Below, in pieces: positions 1 through 9,389 of a DNA stretch of 64,000 nt (the stretch's first letter is position 1; every line of letters begins with the position of its first letter). The notes beneath the pieces were generated by a model. The model did not search any database and was not told where the DNA came from. It worked only from the letters and a program-made list of their open reading frames with translations. Source of the DNA: Pelagicoccus sp. SDUM812003 (GTDB lineage: Bacteria > Verrucomicrobiota > Verrucomicrobiia > Opitutales > Opitutaceae). The stretch is taken from positions 1 to 64,000 of the forward strand of contig NZ_JARXHY010000008.1 of assembly GCF_031127815.1 (NCBI RefSeq). The letters run 5' to 3'. The position numbers were made by a program, and so were the translations under genes.

Positions 1-3000
1 ACCCTGGAAAACGGCGACCCGCTGCCCAGCTGGCTCTCCATCGACCCCACCACCGGACTACTCTCCGGCACCCCTGAAAACGCCGACGTGGGCGACATCG
101 CGGTCACCGTCACCGCCACCGACGCCTCAGGCGCCACCGTTTCCGACATCTTCGGTATCAGCGTGGCCAATACCAACGACGGCCCCGTCGCAACCGCCAT
201 CGCCGACCAGTCCATCGATCGCGGCGAGGCATTCTCACTCGACGTCTCTTCAAGCTTTAGCGACGCCGACCCTGGCGACTCCTTGAGCTACAGCGCCACC
301 ATGGCAAATGGCGACCCGCTGCCAGAATGGCTGACCATCGATCCCTCGACTGGCATGCTCTCAGGCACCCCTGCTCAAAGCGACAGTGGCATCATCGAGG
401 TGAGCGTCACTGCTTCCGACGGAACCGCTTCAGCGAGCGACACCTTTACTATCGATATAAACGATGTCGTAGCGCGCTACGGTGACAGTTCGGCCAACAC
501 CTTGAGCGGCGACGCCTACAACGATGAGATCTCTGGCGGCAAGGGCTCCGACACCATCGACGGAGGAGCAGGAGACGATCTCATCTACGGCGACGATTCG
601 CCAAACAACTCAACGGCCAACGAAGGGAACTACATCATAAACGGCTCGTTCGAACACGTGGATGGCGGCGAGAACCACTCGTGGGGCAAAAAAATGAGCG
701 CCGTCGATGGCTGGACTGAGGCAAACGGGAAACAGTTCGAAATGCACATCGAAGGATGGGACGGCATGGAAGCACCCACCGATGGCTCCTACTACCTCGA
801 TATGGAGGAATCCCCAGGAAATATCGACATCAGCCAGCAAGTGAATGGCTTGACCGATGGAGCGAGCTACACCCTCTCCTTCGACGCTGCAGACCGAGTC
901 AGCGACCTCGGGAACCACATGGAAGTCTACTTTGGCGGAGAGCTCATCGCCACCGTCGATCCACAAAGCGAGGACTCCTTCCAGTCCTACACATTCGAAG
1001 TCACCGGAGGGATGGGCGATGGTTCGAACACACTACGCTTCGTGGGCTACGGTTCCGAAGATAATCGCGGCATCCTGCTCGACAACGTGCAGCTGCTGGA
1101 CCTCCAAGACGACACCATCGACGCCGGAGCTGGCAACGACACCGTTTTCGGAGGTGAAGGGAACGATACCATCGATGCCGCCGAAGGTGACGATACCGTA
1201 GATGGCGGCTCAGGTGACGACACCTTGGTCCTCTCCGGAAATCGCTCCGACTACCAGTTCACCGACAATGGCGATGGCACCTTCACCATCGTAGATACCG
1301 TAGCCGATCGCGACGGAACGGACCTTGTATCCAACATCGAATACATACAATTCGCAGACCAAACTGCAGCTTTCAGCTTAGCGGTTAATCACGCCCCGAC
1401 CGACATCGCATTCGCTCAGCCAAACGCGAACCAAGGAGTGGAAGCTCAAGTCAGCAACGCATACGTCTCCACCGGAGAGGGCGGCGGACAGGCCAGCTCT
1501 ACAATCGACTTCTCTGGAGCAAACCAAGGCAGCGGCGAGATCGTCATCGAGTTCGGCCGCGTGGACAACTCTTTCGAGGTCCAGCTGAATGGACAGTCCC
1601 TCACTGGAGAAACAATTCAGCTGCAGGCCAACGACTACGATCCAGCGAGTGAAGTCTTCCTCAGATTCCAGGATGGAGGAGACATGTCAGACCCATGGAG
1701 CAGCAGCTCAAGCGGAGACCCCCGTATCAAGATGGTCATTACGGAGCAAGGAGTCGAAGTCTGGGGACTGAGAACCTCATCATCCACGACCTACGAACAG
1801 ATGGAACTCGACGAGGGAGCCTTCGCTGCCCCGAGTATCAATCTCGGTAGCAACGAGCTTACGATCATCAATCCCGACAGCGTCGGGGCAGATGGTCTAA
1901 ATGCCACCATCAGCGGCACCTATGACACCAGCCCCTTGGTAGCTATTGGGCTCGACGAGTCCGGAAACACCACCGCGACCCTGCCGGAAAACATCGCCGG
2001 AGCAGAGATCGCTACCCTCTCCTCCGCCGATCCAGACGCTGGCGATTCCGGGAGCTACAGCATCGATAGCGACCCCTCCGGTCTATTCGAAATCGTGGGA
2101 AACACCTTGAAGCTGAAAGAGGGCTCCTCGCTCGACTTCGAAAACCAAAGTTCGCATCGCGTCAGTATCAAAGTCACCGATACAAATGGCGCCACCTATA
2201 CCGAAAGCATCACCGTTCGCGCTTCGGATGTAGACGAAAACGCTTCCAGCTCCCCAGCGGATCCTGACGTCACCTACGTCGGCACCTGGGAAACCGAAAC
2301 CATCACCACCGGCTCAGGAAACGATCACATCACTACAGGTGGCGGCAATGACACCGTAAACGCTGGCGACGGAAACAATACCGTCATCGGATCAAGCGCC
2401 TCCGAAACCATCACCACCGGATCGGGCGACGACTATATCGAAACCAACGGAGGAGACGATATCGTAAACGCAGGCGACGGGAACAACACCGTTGTAGGTA
2501 CCTATGGAAATGAGACCATCACCACCGGAGCGGGCGACGATACCATCACCGCCAGTTGGGGCACAGACGTCATCAACTCGGGCGATGGAAACGACACCAT
2601 CTACGCCGCAGCGGAGGAAGTAGATACCATCGATGCAGGGGCGGGTGACGATACAATCATCATTTCTGAAGGCTATTCCTTCGGCTCCATCGATGGCGGC
2701 ATCGGAGAAGACACTCTCCTGCTGGATGGCGCCGACAAATGGATCGATTTCACCAATATCGGACCGGCCAATCAACTCTCCAACATCGAGCGCATCGACA
2801 TCCATGGCAGCGGTTCAAACCACCTCAAGCTCAGCGCCGAAGACGTGCTCGACATGACTGATGGCGACAACCGCCTCTTCGTAGATGGCGATGGCGACGA
2901 TACCGTGGATCTCGATCCGTCCTTTCAGAGCCAAGGCACTGAAAACGTCGACGGCACCGACTACACCCACTACTACGACGCCACCACCGACACCCATCTC

Positions 3001-3039
3001 TACATCAACAACGATATCACCGACCAATCGCCGTTCTAG
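1..3039 (+). CDS. Large secreted Ig-like/RTX repeat protein, 5' end outside window
   Basis: The reading frame is open from base 1, so the start lies upstream; the GTG at 88 is only an internal codon. The visible 1,012 residues begin with putative-Ig (He_PIG-type) repeats whose signature WL(S/T)IDP(T/S)TG...LSGTP occurs twice. Next come RTX-like GGxGxD calcium-binding nonapeptides, a jelly-roll/DUF642-like domain beginning near NGSFEH, more RTX repeats, a cadherin-like segment (DLP-type D/N-rich motifs near DFENQSSH) and three tandem 36-residue RTX-like units from about 2296 to 2640. Such proteins are usually exported by type I secretion and act as adhesins, matrix proteins or extracellular enzymes; no catalytic domain is visible here. 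It lacks an obvious C-terminal PEP-CTERM or sorting tag. The repeat architecture is certain, the function is not. Confidence 0.85.
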   Translation, partial: TLENGDPLPSWLSIDPTTGLLSGTPENADVGDIAVTVTATDASGATVSDIFGISVANTNDGPVATAIADQSIDRGEAFSLDVSSSFSDADPGDSLSYSATMANGDPLPEWLTIDPSTGMLSGTPAQSDSGIIEVSVTASDGTASASDTFTIDINDVVARYGDSSANTLSGDAYNDEISGGKGSDTIDGGAGDDLIYGDDSPNNSTANEGNYIINGSFEHVDGGENHSWGKKMSAVDGWTEANGKQFEMHIEGWDGMEAPTDGSYYLDMEESPGNIDISQQVNGLTDGASYTLSFDAADRVSDLGNHMEVYFGGELIATVDPQSEDSFQSYTFEVTGGMGDGSNTLRFVGYGSEDNRGILLDNVQLLDLQDDTIDAGAGNDTVFGGEGNDTIDAAEGDDTVDGGSGDDTLVLSGNRSDYQFTDNGDGTFTIVDTVADRDGTDLVSNIEYIQFADQTAAFSLAVNHAPTDIAFAQPNANQGVEAQVSNAYVSTGEGGGQASSTIDFSGANQGSGEIVIEFGRVDNSFEVQLNGQSLTGETIQLQANDYDPASEVFLRFQDGGDMSDPWSSSSSGDPRIKMVITEQGVEVWGLRTSSSTTYEQMELDEGAFAAPSINLGSNELTIINPDSVGADGLNATISGTYDTSPLVAIGLDESGNTTATLPENIAGAEIATLSSADPDAGDSGSYSIDSDPSGLFEIVGNTLKLKEGSSLDFENQSSHRVSIKVTDTNGATYTESITVRASDVDENASSSPADPDVTYVGTWETETITTGSGNDHITTGGGNDTVNAGDGNNTVIGSSASETITTGSGDDYIETNGGDDIVNAGDGNNTVVGTYGNETITTGAGDDTITASWGTDVINSGDGNDTIYAAAEEVDTIDAGAGDDTIIISEGYSFGSIDGGIGEDTLLLDGADKWIDFTNIGPANQLSNIERIDIHGSGSNHLKLSAEDVLDMTDGDNRLFVDGDGDDTVDLDPSFQSQGTENVDGTDYTHYYDATTDTHLYINNDITDQSPF

Positions 3040-3128
3040 CGCGCTTTCCGCGACGCGCCTTTCGTCGAAATCGGGTGGCGACCTTCTCCAAACGAAAACG
3101 CTGAAAACAAGCCTCCCTAAACGAAAAA

Positions 3129-3155
3129 GGAGGGTCCGAAGACCCTCCGTCTTTT
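3129..3155 (+). terminator. Bidirectional intrinsic terminator after the RTX gene
   Basis: Perfect 8-bp stem GGAGGGTC/GACCCTCC (3129-3136 with 3141-3148) with a CGAA tetraloop, followed by GTCTTTT. On the opposite strand the stem is followed by TTTTTCGT, so it can also end transcription of the convergent TonB-domain gene. Confidence 0.8.
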
Positions 3156-3239
3156 CCACTCCAGTCAACCGAGCTGGCGATGCGAAGCCGAGATCGTCCC
3201 CAGCCTCGCGCTCGTTGGAATGGATCGCCTATTCCTAGA

Positions 3240-3653
3240 CTAAAGCGACGCTATCGATACCGATGGCAAATCTTCGATAACAAAGTCTACGGGGACCAAT
3301 ACGGTTTGAGAGATCGGCACTCCATCGGCTTTTCCTGGCTCGAAATACCAGTGCTTCACCGACTTCATGGCCGCCTCGCTAAAGGCTTTGTTCGTCGTGG
3401 CTACGACTTGGACGGCATCCACCTCGCCACTGGAAGAGACGCGCAGCTTCAAAAGCGTGCGGCCTTGGATGCCGCGCTGCAGCATCGAAACAGGATAGTC
3501 CGGCTTGACCGTCTCCAACACATAGGCGTCCTGAGAAACCATGGCTGCAGGCTGGGGCGTTTGACTTTCCTCAGCGCTCGAGCTCTGGACCAGACCAAAT
3601 CCTCCGCAAACCATCGCTGCAAACGCCAACTTAACAAATCTTGGGGTACTCAT
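3240..3653 (-). CDS. Small periplasmic TonB C-terminal-domain protein
   Basis: 137 residues from the ATG at 3653, chosen because GAAAGGAG lies 8 bases upstream (3662-3669) and the protein then begins with a signal-peptide-like stretch (residues about 5-27, ending SSSAEE). The rest is a TonB-type C-terminal fold: YPVSMLQRGIQGRTLLKLRVSSSG, with the conserved small residues and a final beta strand near TVLVPVDFVIED. Full TonB proteins have an N-terminal membrane anchor and a proline-rich spacer; this one has neither and is shorter than usual. It may be a stand-alone periplasmic TonB-like domain that interacts with outer membrane receptors, or a cell-envelope protein reusing the fold. A longer frame reaches 3794 but has no ribosome site. 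It is monocistronic, convergent with the RTX gene. Confidence 0.75.
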   Translation of the reverse strand: MSTPRFVKLAFAAMVCGGFGLVQSSSAEESQTPQPAAMVSQDAYVLETVKPDYPVSMLQRGIQGRTLLKLRVSSSGEVDAVQVVATTNKAFSEAAMKSVKHWYFEPGKADGVPISQTVLVPVDFVIEDLPSVSIASL

Positions 3654-3837
3654 AACTTTGCTCCTTTCAGTTAGAAAAGCGCTTTTTGTAACGCTGCCGT
3701 AACATTGTTGCGCTATCGTAACCTTCTCAAGTAAATATGCTAATCCAGGGCAAAACGTAACATTAGTAAATTTTCTGCGCGAAAGGCGCAGCATAAGCCC
3801 TCAGCCTCGCATCCCGGAGCAGGCCCTTGGGAACGAG

Positions 3838-3865
3838 AAAACCCTCCGCCATGACAGCGGAGGGT
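3838..3865 (-). terminator. Intrinsic terminator downstream of the porin gene
   Basis: Perfect 9-bp stem ACCCTCCGC/GCGGAGGGT (3841-3849 with 3857-3865), 7-base loop; on the minus strand it is followed by TTTTCTCG. It lies 36 bases past the porin stop codon. Confidence 0.75.
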
Positions 3866-3900
3866 CCTCAGACTAATTTCGAATCTAACCTATTCGAATT

Positions 3901-5103
3901 CTAGTAATTGAGATTCACCTCGAAGGTGAAGACCTGCTTGTCAGCTCCCCCGTAGCCGACGTTCTCCGCTCCATCGCTGCTGTAGTCGGCGAACTTGGTC
4001 ACAAAGGTCATGTATTCATTCAGTTTATACGACGCCACCAGATCGATCTCCGAACCAAGGTAGTCGCTGATGTTTTCCGTAGCGAACTCGTGGTAGACCA
4101 GCTTGATCGGAACGTCGCCTGCCTTGAAGCCGAGAGAGACATACATGTCTTCCAGGCCCTCCGGAAGCCCACCGCCAAGTCCGAGCGAGGGACCTGCGAA
4201 GAGATCGGCAAACCCATTGAACTTATGCACGGTTGCCAGTGGCGTGGTAAACCCAGTGGTTCCGTCGCCTCCCAGAGATTCGATTCCTGCAGCGAGCGTG
4301 AAACCGCCAAGGTTCGCTCCGAACTCGCCCGCGTAGTAGGTGAGATCGAAATCGTTCATGCTCCCGCTATTGTCCATCTGCTTAGCGAAGCTGAAACTGT
4401 AGGTGTACTTGATCTCGCCACCATCGAACTTGCCGACTCCGCGCAAGCCATAGGTGTCGCTGGAGGCCAGAACCGGACGGTCGAAGTCAAGCAAGTATAC
4501 GAAGCCAGTTAGATTGAAGTCCTCGGAGAACTTGTAGTTGCCGTTGGCGATGAGACCGCTCAGATCCTGCGAGGTGGCGTTGACCCGATGAACCGCGTCG
4601 AGATAGGCGAAGTTCAAGGTCGTCGCCTCGTTCACGGAACTCGAGTACGTGACCGCGTCAAAGGTCTGGATGTTCTGCCTCCAGCCCACATGCCCGATGA
4701 AACGATGATCGTCCAGGGTGTAGATCTGGCGACCTAGCTTCGTATCGGCAAACTGGATCCAGGCCTGATTCAGCTCGGTCGTGGGCACGTCCAAGCCCGG
4801 TCGATCGTCCGGATTGTTGAAGCTGATGTCCTCCAACTCGATCATAGCGGTGATTCCGTTGTAGGTGCCGGTCTTGTAGCCGAGTCGAGTGCGAATGCTG
4901 TATCCGTTTATTTCGGACGCGCCAGCTTCAGTGTATTCGTAGCGTGCGCGAGCGTTGAGGGACACTTTATCACCCTCCTTGAATCCATCCAGAATGTCGG
5001 AAATGGAATCAGCGGAGGCAGAGCTCGCCGCGAGGCAGAGCGAGGTCATGGTAGCGAACTTCGCGGCAACAGCGAAGGGCTTGGTTGTGGATTTCATGTT
5101 CAT
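3901..5103 (-). CDS. Outer-membrane porin, alginate-export/Opr-like
   Basis: 400 residues with an N-terminal signal peptide (hydrophobic stretch about 18-32, cleavage likely after SASA). Alternating beta strands rich in Tyr and Gly fill the rest (for example RARYEYTEAG, YSIRTRLGYKTG, NLTGFVYLLDF), and it ends in an aromatic-terminated strand FTFEVNLNY, the usual signal for BAM-dependent insertion. Length and ELNQAWIQFADTKLGRQ resemble alginate-export or general porins of Gram-negative bacteria. It lies downstream of nirA-cysJ on the same strand, so an anion/nitrate entry pore for the assimilation system is a reasonable inference. Substrate specificity cannot be read from sequence. Two start codons are possible, 5103 or the ATG two codons later (5097). 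Confidence 0.8.
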   Translation of the reverse strand: MNMKSTTKPFAVAAKFATMTSLCLAASSASADSISDILDGFKEGDKVSLNARARYEYTEAGASEINGYSIRTRLGYKTGTYNGITAMIELEDISFNNPDDRPGLDVPTTELNQAWIQFADTKLGRQIYTLDDHRFIGHVGWRQNIQTFDAVTYSSSVNEATTLNFAYLDAVHRVNATSQDLSGLIANGNYKFSEDFNLTGFVYLLDFDRPVLASSDTYGLRGVGKFDGGEIKYTYSFSFAKQMDNSGSMNDFDLTYYAGEFGANLGGFTLAAGIESLGGDGTTGFTTPLATVHKFNGFADLFAGPSLGLGGGLPEGLEDMYVSLGFKAGDVPIKLVYHEFATENISDYLGSEIDLVASYKLNEYMTFVTKFADYSSDGAENVGYGGADKQVFTFEVNLNY

Positions 5104-5235
5104 CTAGTTCTTTTTCGTTTTTAAGTCGGCAGTACGTCAGCTGCGGATACAATTATCCTAGGCCCTTAACCCACCGGTTCAGGAAATCGTAGTTGTCAAT
5201 TTTTTTCGCCTCGGTCGCGCTCTCGACCTCGTCTG

Positions 5236-6978
5236 CTAATACACGTCTCTTAGGTAGCGCTTTTCCTTCTTCAGCGCATCGACATAGGCCTTCGCCTCAT
5301 CGGAGCTCTTTCCTCCGTGCTCCGCGATGATCTCGTGCAGGGCGCGATCCACGTCCTTCGCCATTCGGGAGGCATCGCCGCATACATAAAAACGCGCCCC
5401 GCTCTCCAGCCATTTGAAGAGCTCCTCACCGCTTTCTTTCATTCGATCCTGCACGTAGACCTTCTTCTCCTGATCCCGTGAAAACGCCGTATCCAGGCGG
5501 GTCAGGAGTCCGCTCTCCTGATAGGCTTCGAGCTCCTCGCGGTACAGGAAGTCGCAGGACGCGTGCTGGTCGCCAAAGAAGAGCCAGTTCGATCCCTTGG
5601 CCCCAGTGGCGGACCGCTCCTCCAGAAACGCTCGGAAGGGCGCGATGCCCGTCCCTGGGCCCACCATGATCACTGGCGTATCGGCGTCTTCGGGCAGCTT
5701 GAACGTTTTCGTAGGGTGAAAATAGATACGAATCGGCTGGCTGCCATCGTGATCGGCCAGGAAATTCGAGCAGACTCCCTTTCGCAGGCGCCCATGGCTG
5801 TCGTAGCGCACCACGCCAACCGTCAAGTGCACTTCGTCCTGGTGAGCCTTGGGGCTCGAGGAAATCGAATACAAGCGCGGCTGCAGCTGCTTGAGCGGGG
5901 CCACGAGATACTCGGTGGTTGGAAAAACCACCCCGAACTCCACGATCGGATCAATCATCTGACGCCCCACCAGATAGGCCGACAGCTTCTCTTCGTCCTT
6001 GACCAGCTCCTTGAGCTCGGCCGACTTGCTCAGTCGAGCGCAAGCGAGCACGAAAGCTGAGGTCAGAACAGTTATGTCGTAGTGCTCGAGCAGCGCATCG
6101 TACAATGGCAGGTCGTCGCCATGCGGCGCCGGGGCCAGCTCGTGCGGCTCGAAACCGGCCGCGGCAATGAGCTCATCCACCAGATGCGGCGTGTTCATCG
6201 GCTTCACCGCCAGGGCATCGCCTGGCTCGTAAGAGAGTCCCGAACCTTCCAGCGAGATCTCAACGTGACGGGTTTCCTTGGAGGACCCTTCTCCATTGAG
6301 AACGGCGTTGCTGATCAGTTTCGCGGGAAAAGGATTGTGCTTGCCATACTCGGACTGCGGCTCCCCTTCGTCATCCTCCGCACTCTCAGCCACCGACGCA
6401 GCCCCGGCTGCCGTCTGCACCGCGGAAAGCCATTTCCCAAAGGGCTCCTCAAAATCCACGTCGCAGTCAACGCGCGGAGTCAGACACTCCGCTCCCAGAG
6501 CCCCGAGTCGCTGGTCGATCTCGATGCCGCACTTGCAGAAATCCGGGTAGTTCTTGTCGCCCAGAGCCAGCACCGAATACTTCAGCTTCTCGAGCTTAGG
6601 AGCGCTATCGCTCATGATCCAGTCGTAGAACGCCGCCGCGTTGTCAGGAGGCTCTCCCTCGCCGTAGGTCGACGTGATGACAAGCAACACTTCCTCTTCG
6701 CTCAGCTTCGCGAAGTCGTAATCTCCCATGTCGAAGACGGCGGGAGCGAACCCGTTTCCCCCAAGCGTCTTGGAGACCTTGCGAGCAAGGCCCTCGGAAT
6801 TGCCGGTCTGAGAGCCCCAAAGGATGGTGATGGGACGTGTTTCCTGCGATTGGCCACTTCCAGAATCGAGGTCGCCATGGTTCGAGTACAGACCGGCCAG
6901 GAAGCCGTTCAGCCAGGATCGCTGCTCGGTGCTGAAAGGAGCGTTTTCGGGAATAAAGGGTGCGCTTAACGTAGTCAT
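5236..6978 (-). CDS. cysJ: CysJ-like NADPH-dependent diflavin reductase
   Basis: 580 residues in the order flavodoxin (about 50-195; FMN motif GSQTGNSEG, and STYGEGEPPDN), FAD-binding ferredoxin-reductase domain (RLYSISSSP and GVCSNFLAD), and NADPH-binding domain (VGPGTGIAPFRAFLEER, C-terminus RYLRDVY). This is the layout of sulfite reductase alpha subunits, which pass electrons from NADPH through FAD and FMN to a siroheme enzyme. The gene starts 40 bases after nirA on the same strand, so it most likely supplies electrons to the nitrite reductase rather than, or as well as, to sulfite reductase. The first 40 residues (FSTEQRSWLNGFLAGL) mirror the N-terminus of the neighbouring NirA ([16 protein letters not shown]), which may be a shared docking segment. 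Confidence 0.9.
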   Translation of the reverse strand: MTTLSAPFIPENAPFSTEQRSWLNGFLAGLYSNHGDLDSGSGQSQETRPITILWGSQTGNSEGLARKVSKTLGGNGFAPAVFDMGDYDFAKLSEEEVLLVITSTYGEGEPPDNAAAFYDWIMSDSAPKLEKLKYSVLALGDKNYPDFCKCGIEIDQRLGALGAECLTPRVDCDVDFEEPFGKWLSAVQTAAGAASVAESAEDDEGEPQSEYGKHNPFPAKLISNAVLNGEGSSKETRHVEISLEGSGLSYEPGDALAVKPMNTPHLVDELIAAAGFEPHELAPAPHGDDLPLYDALLEHYDITVLTSAFVLACARLSKSAELKELVKDEEKLSAYLVGRQMIDPIVEFGVVFPTTEYLVAPLKQLQPRLYSISSSPKAHQDEVHLTVGVVRYDSHGRLRKGVCSNFLADHDGSQPIRIYFHPTKTFKLPEDADTPVIMVGPGTGIAPFRAFLEERSATGAKGSNWLFFGDQHASCDFLYREELEAYQESGLLTRLDTAFSRDQEKKVYVQDRMKESGEELFKWLESGARFYVCGDASRMAKDVDRALHEIIAEHGGKSSDEAKAYVDALKKEKRYLRDVY

Positions 6979-7018
6979 TATCCTAATACAAATTTCGATT
7001 GTTCGTGTCGATCAGCTC

Positions 7019-8779
7019 CTAGCTGGCCATCAGCTCGCTCACCGCGTAGATCTCCTTTAGCTCCTCAGCCGAATGCCGGCGATTGAAGGCGATGAAGGAC
7101 TCGTCCCCCTCTCGTAGCTCGAGGAAACGCTCAAGGGCGTTGGCCAGCAATGGCTTCACATCGAAGAACGGAACGGACTTGAAGACCTCCTTGGCGATCG
7201 CTTGCTCATCGTCGACACCACCACCAAAGACGATGTTGTATCCATCGACGCTTTCGTCATTCACCTTGACGCGGACCGCTTGTAGCCCGATGTCGCCGAC
7301 GTAGTGCTGAGCGCAGGAATGCGGGCATCCGGTCAAGTGGATGTTGATAGGCGCATCGAGCTGGAAACGCTCGCTCAGGTACTCGCCGAGCTCGACCGCG
7401 TTCGACTTCGTATCCGCCGACGCATACTTGCAACCGAAGCTCCCCGTGCAGGCGACTAGCCCGCCGCGTATCATGTCAGGCTGGCAACTGAATCCGACTC
7501 TCTCGATTTCAGACACCAGCGTATCCACGTTTTCGTTACGAACGTTCGGTATCAGAAGATTCTGCCAAACGGTCAGTCGAATCTCCCCGTTTCCGAAGCG
7601 ACGAGCGAGAGCGGCGATCGCCTTCATCTGATCCGGCAGCATCCGTCCGACTGGGATGCGAGCCCCCACGTAGCTCAGTCCCTCCTGGGATTGAGCATGG
7701 ACTCCGAGATGCCCATGACGGCGAATCGGCACGCGTTGCTGGCAGTTTTCCAAAGGCATTTTCACCAGTTCGAAATCGAGTTTCTTCTCGGTTTCCTGCA
7801 CGAACTTCTGGTCGCCCCAACTGTCGATCAGGTACTTCAAGCGGGCCTTCTTGCGATTGGTGCGGTCACCGTTTTCGATGAATACGCGGATCATCGCAGC
7901 CGCCACCGCAAGACACTGTTCCGGTGCGATGAGAATGCCGCAATCCTTGGCGAACTGCTTGTGACCGGTGATGCCCGCGAGCTGCACGCGAAAATAGACG
8001 CCTGGCTCCACGGCCTGACCTTCCCCCACGCGAACCGCGTAGAACGCGATATCGTTGGTATCGGCGCAGACGCTGATGGCCCCGCCACCGTCGAAGGAGA
8101 TGTTGAACTTGCGCGGCAGTCCGTAAAACTCGCGCGTATTCAGAATCAGGTGATGCATCGCCTTGGCGAGGGGGCGTACGTCGAACAGTTCGTCCGGATC
8201 GAATCCTGCGGTCGGCGAGCCGGTGATGTTTCGCAAGTTGTCCGCTCCCGCTCCGCGAGAGGTCAGCCCCAGATCGACCAGCTTCTCCAACACCTTGATG
8301 GCGTTGCGAGGCTGTATCTCGCGCAACTGAAAATTCGCCCGGGTCGTTATGTGGGCGTATCCGCCCGCCCAGTCCTCGGCCATTTCAGCCATGCCTTCCA
8401 ACTGATGGGCCTGCATCAAGCCTCCAGCGATGCGACAGCGCAGCATCAGGCTCTCCTGAGCCGGAGACACGTTGAACAGTCCGTAGTACTTGAAACGGAA
8501 CACGTCGGCGCCCTGAGGCAGCTCGTCCTTCGCCGCGCAAGCCGCGATGTCCTCATAGCAGTCCAGGCCATCCTTTTCATGTTTGATACGTTCCTCCTTG
8601 GAAAGCTCGTCCAAGGGAGTTCCATAAACGGTCTCCGCTTCAGCCGATGCGCTTTCCCCGGTGTAGGATCCGTCAGGCAGCTTGCCCAGAAACGGACTGA
8701 AGCCCCTTTGACTCGCTCCAGCGAAGAAACCGGATAGGTACTCCTTTTGTTCGGGGGTGAAAGGTAGATTAGAATTCAT
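7019..8779 (-). CDS. nirA: Siroheme nitrite reductase (NirA/sulfite reductase family)
   Basis: 586 residues of the nitrite/sulfite reductase hemoprotein family, with two ferredoxin-like halves. The [4Fe-4S]-siroheme ligands are visible as [11 protein letters not shown] and [13 protein letters not shown] near residues 440-495; [16 protein letters not shown] is the substrate/siroheme arginine-lysine region. The enzyme reduces nitrite to ammonium with six electrons in the cytoplasm. Plant and cyanobacterial NirA uses ferredoxin, but the adjacent CysJ-like gene suggests an NADPH-diflavin donor. Sulfite reductase activity cannot be excluded from sequence, but the nitrate reductase and transporter neighbours make nitrite the likely substrate. 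A sigma-54-like promoter lies about 92-110 bases upstream. Confidence 0.88.
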   Translation of the reverse strand: MNSNLPFTPEQKEYLSGFFAGASQRGFSPFLGKLPDGSYTGESASAEAETVYGTPLDELSKEERIKHEKDGLDCYEDIAACAAKDELPQGADVFRFKYYGLFNVSPAQESLMLRCRIAGGLMQAHQLEGMAEMAEDWAGGYAHITTRANFQLREIQPRNAIKVLEKLVDLGLTSRGAGADNLRNITGSPTAGFDPDELFDVRPLAKAMHHLILNTREFYGLPRKFNISFDGGGAISVCADTNDIAFYAVRVGEGQAVEPGVYFRVQLAGITGHKQFAKDCGILIAPEQCLAVAAAMIRVFIENGDRTNRKKARLKYLIDSWGDQKFVQETEKKLDFELVKMPLENCQQRVPIRRHGHLGVHAQSQEGLSYVGARIPVGRMLPDQMKAIAALARRFGNGEIRLTVWQNLLIPNVRNENVDTLVSEIERVGFSCQPDMIRGGLVACTGSFGCKYASADTKSNAVELGEYLSERFQLDAPINIHLTGCPHSCAQHYVGDIGLQAVRVKVNDESVDGYNIVFGGGVDDEQAIAKEVFKSVPFFDVKPLLANALERFLELREGDESFIAFNRRHSAEELKEIYAVSELMAS

Positions 8780-8816
8780 TTTCGTCTGAGGATTTTCGCG
8801 CCGATTTCGCAGGGCC

Positions 8817-8843
8817 CCGATGTCTGAAAACCGAGGCCTGAAA
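8817..8843 (-). promoter_or_regulatory. Direct repeat in nirA leader, shared in part with dmsBC
   Basis: Two 13-base copies, CCGATGTCTGAAA (8817-8829) and CCGAGGCCTGAAA (8831-8843), spaced 14 bases start to start, lie in the expected 5' UTR of nirA. A near copy, CCGAGGCCTAAAA, lies directly in front of the dmsBC gene (13182-13194). It could be an RNA- or DNA-level control site; function unknown. Confidence 0.4.
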
Positions 8844-8870
8844 CCCGCGCAATGGTTAGTGACTCCAACT

Positions 8871-8889
8871 TTAGCAGCCCGGATGCCAA
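8871..8889 (-). promoter_or_regulatory. Sigma-54-type promoter of nirA-cysJ
   Basis: On the minus strand the site reads TTGGCATCCGGGCTGCTAA. It has GG, exactly ten bases, then GC, the invariant -24/-12 arrangement of RpoN promoters (consensus YTGGCACG-N4-TTGCW). The start point would be near 8862, giving a leader of about 80 bases. Closely similar elements precede dmsBC-nasA, narK and nrtA. Confidence 0.7.
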
Positions 8890-9389
8890 GTACTCCTCAC
8901 GCCAAACCAATCCTATCCGCGCATTAGGCGTCCCATGCCTTTCGCACGAAGACCAAAGGTACGCTTTTACCTGAACTACAGATACTTACAAAACACATGA
9001 AAATTAGTCCTACGTTTCCATACTGCAAAAACGCTCCATTTTAAGCGAAAACTCGCCACGACGCCCCCGTCTTCAGTGACCATTTTTGCATGTATACAAA
9101 TAAAGTTCTTATCTTTATCTATCGATTTTATTCATGTTATCAAAACTGAGCATAAACCGCTAGGGAGAGCCCTGAAAGCTAGCCCGAAAAGCCCCTGCCG
9201 AATCCTGCAGATCGAAACAAGGCGCAGCCTTTTTTCCGCTGGCCGAAAACGGCCCTAGCCGTCCGTTTGCAGAAACGAGAGGGCCAAGCGAGCGCCGCCG
9301 GCGAAAAGCCGCTCATCCAACTCCAGGACCGCGACTCGGGCCCTGGGCTCCGCATCTTATGGGCTCGTCTTGAAGAAGGGACTGGCGTC
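8890..9389. other. 500-base non-coding stretch upstream of nirA
   Basis: No credible gene. It probably holds activator sites for the sigma-54-like nirA promoter. The clearest symmetry is an inverted repeat AGGTA-N6-TACCT at 8957-8972, about 70 bases upstream of the -24 element. The segment near 9050-9150 is AT-rich. Closer to nasA there are two small hairpins (GGCCG/CGGCC at about 9240-9255, and AAGGC/GCCTT followed by a T-run near 9220-9235), but I see no convincing terminator for nasA. Confidence 0.5.

Noticed and set aside
5104-5235. Sigma-54 promoter for the porin
   Set aside because: A GG-N10-GC spacing occurs (CCGG...GC) but without TGGC, and it can arise by chance in this GC-rich DNA.
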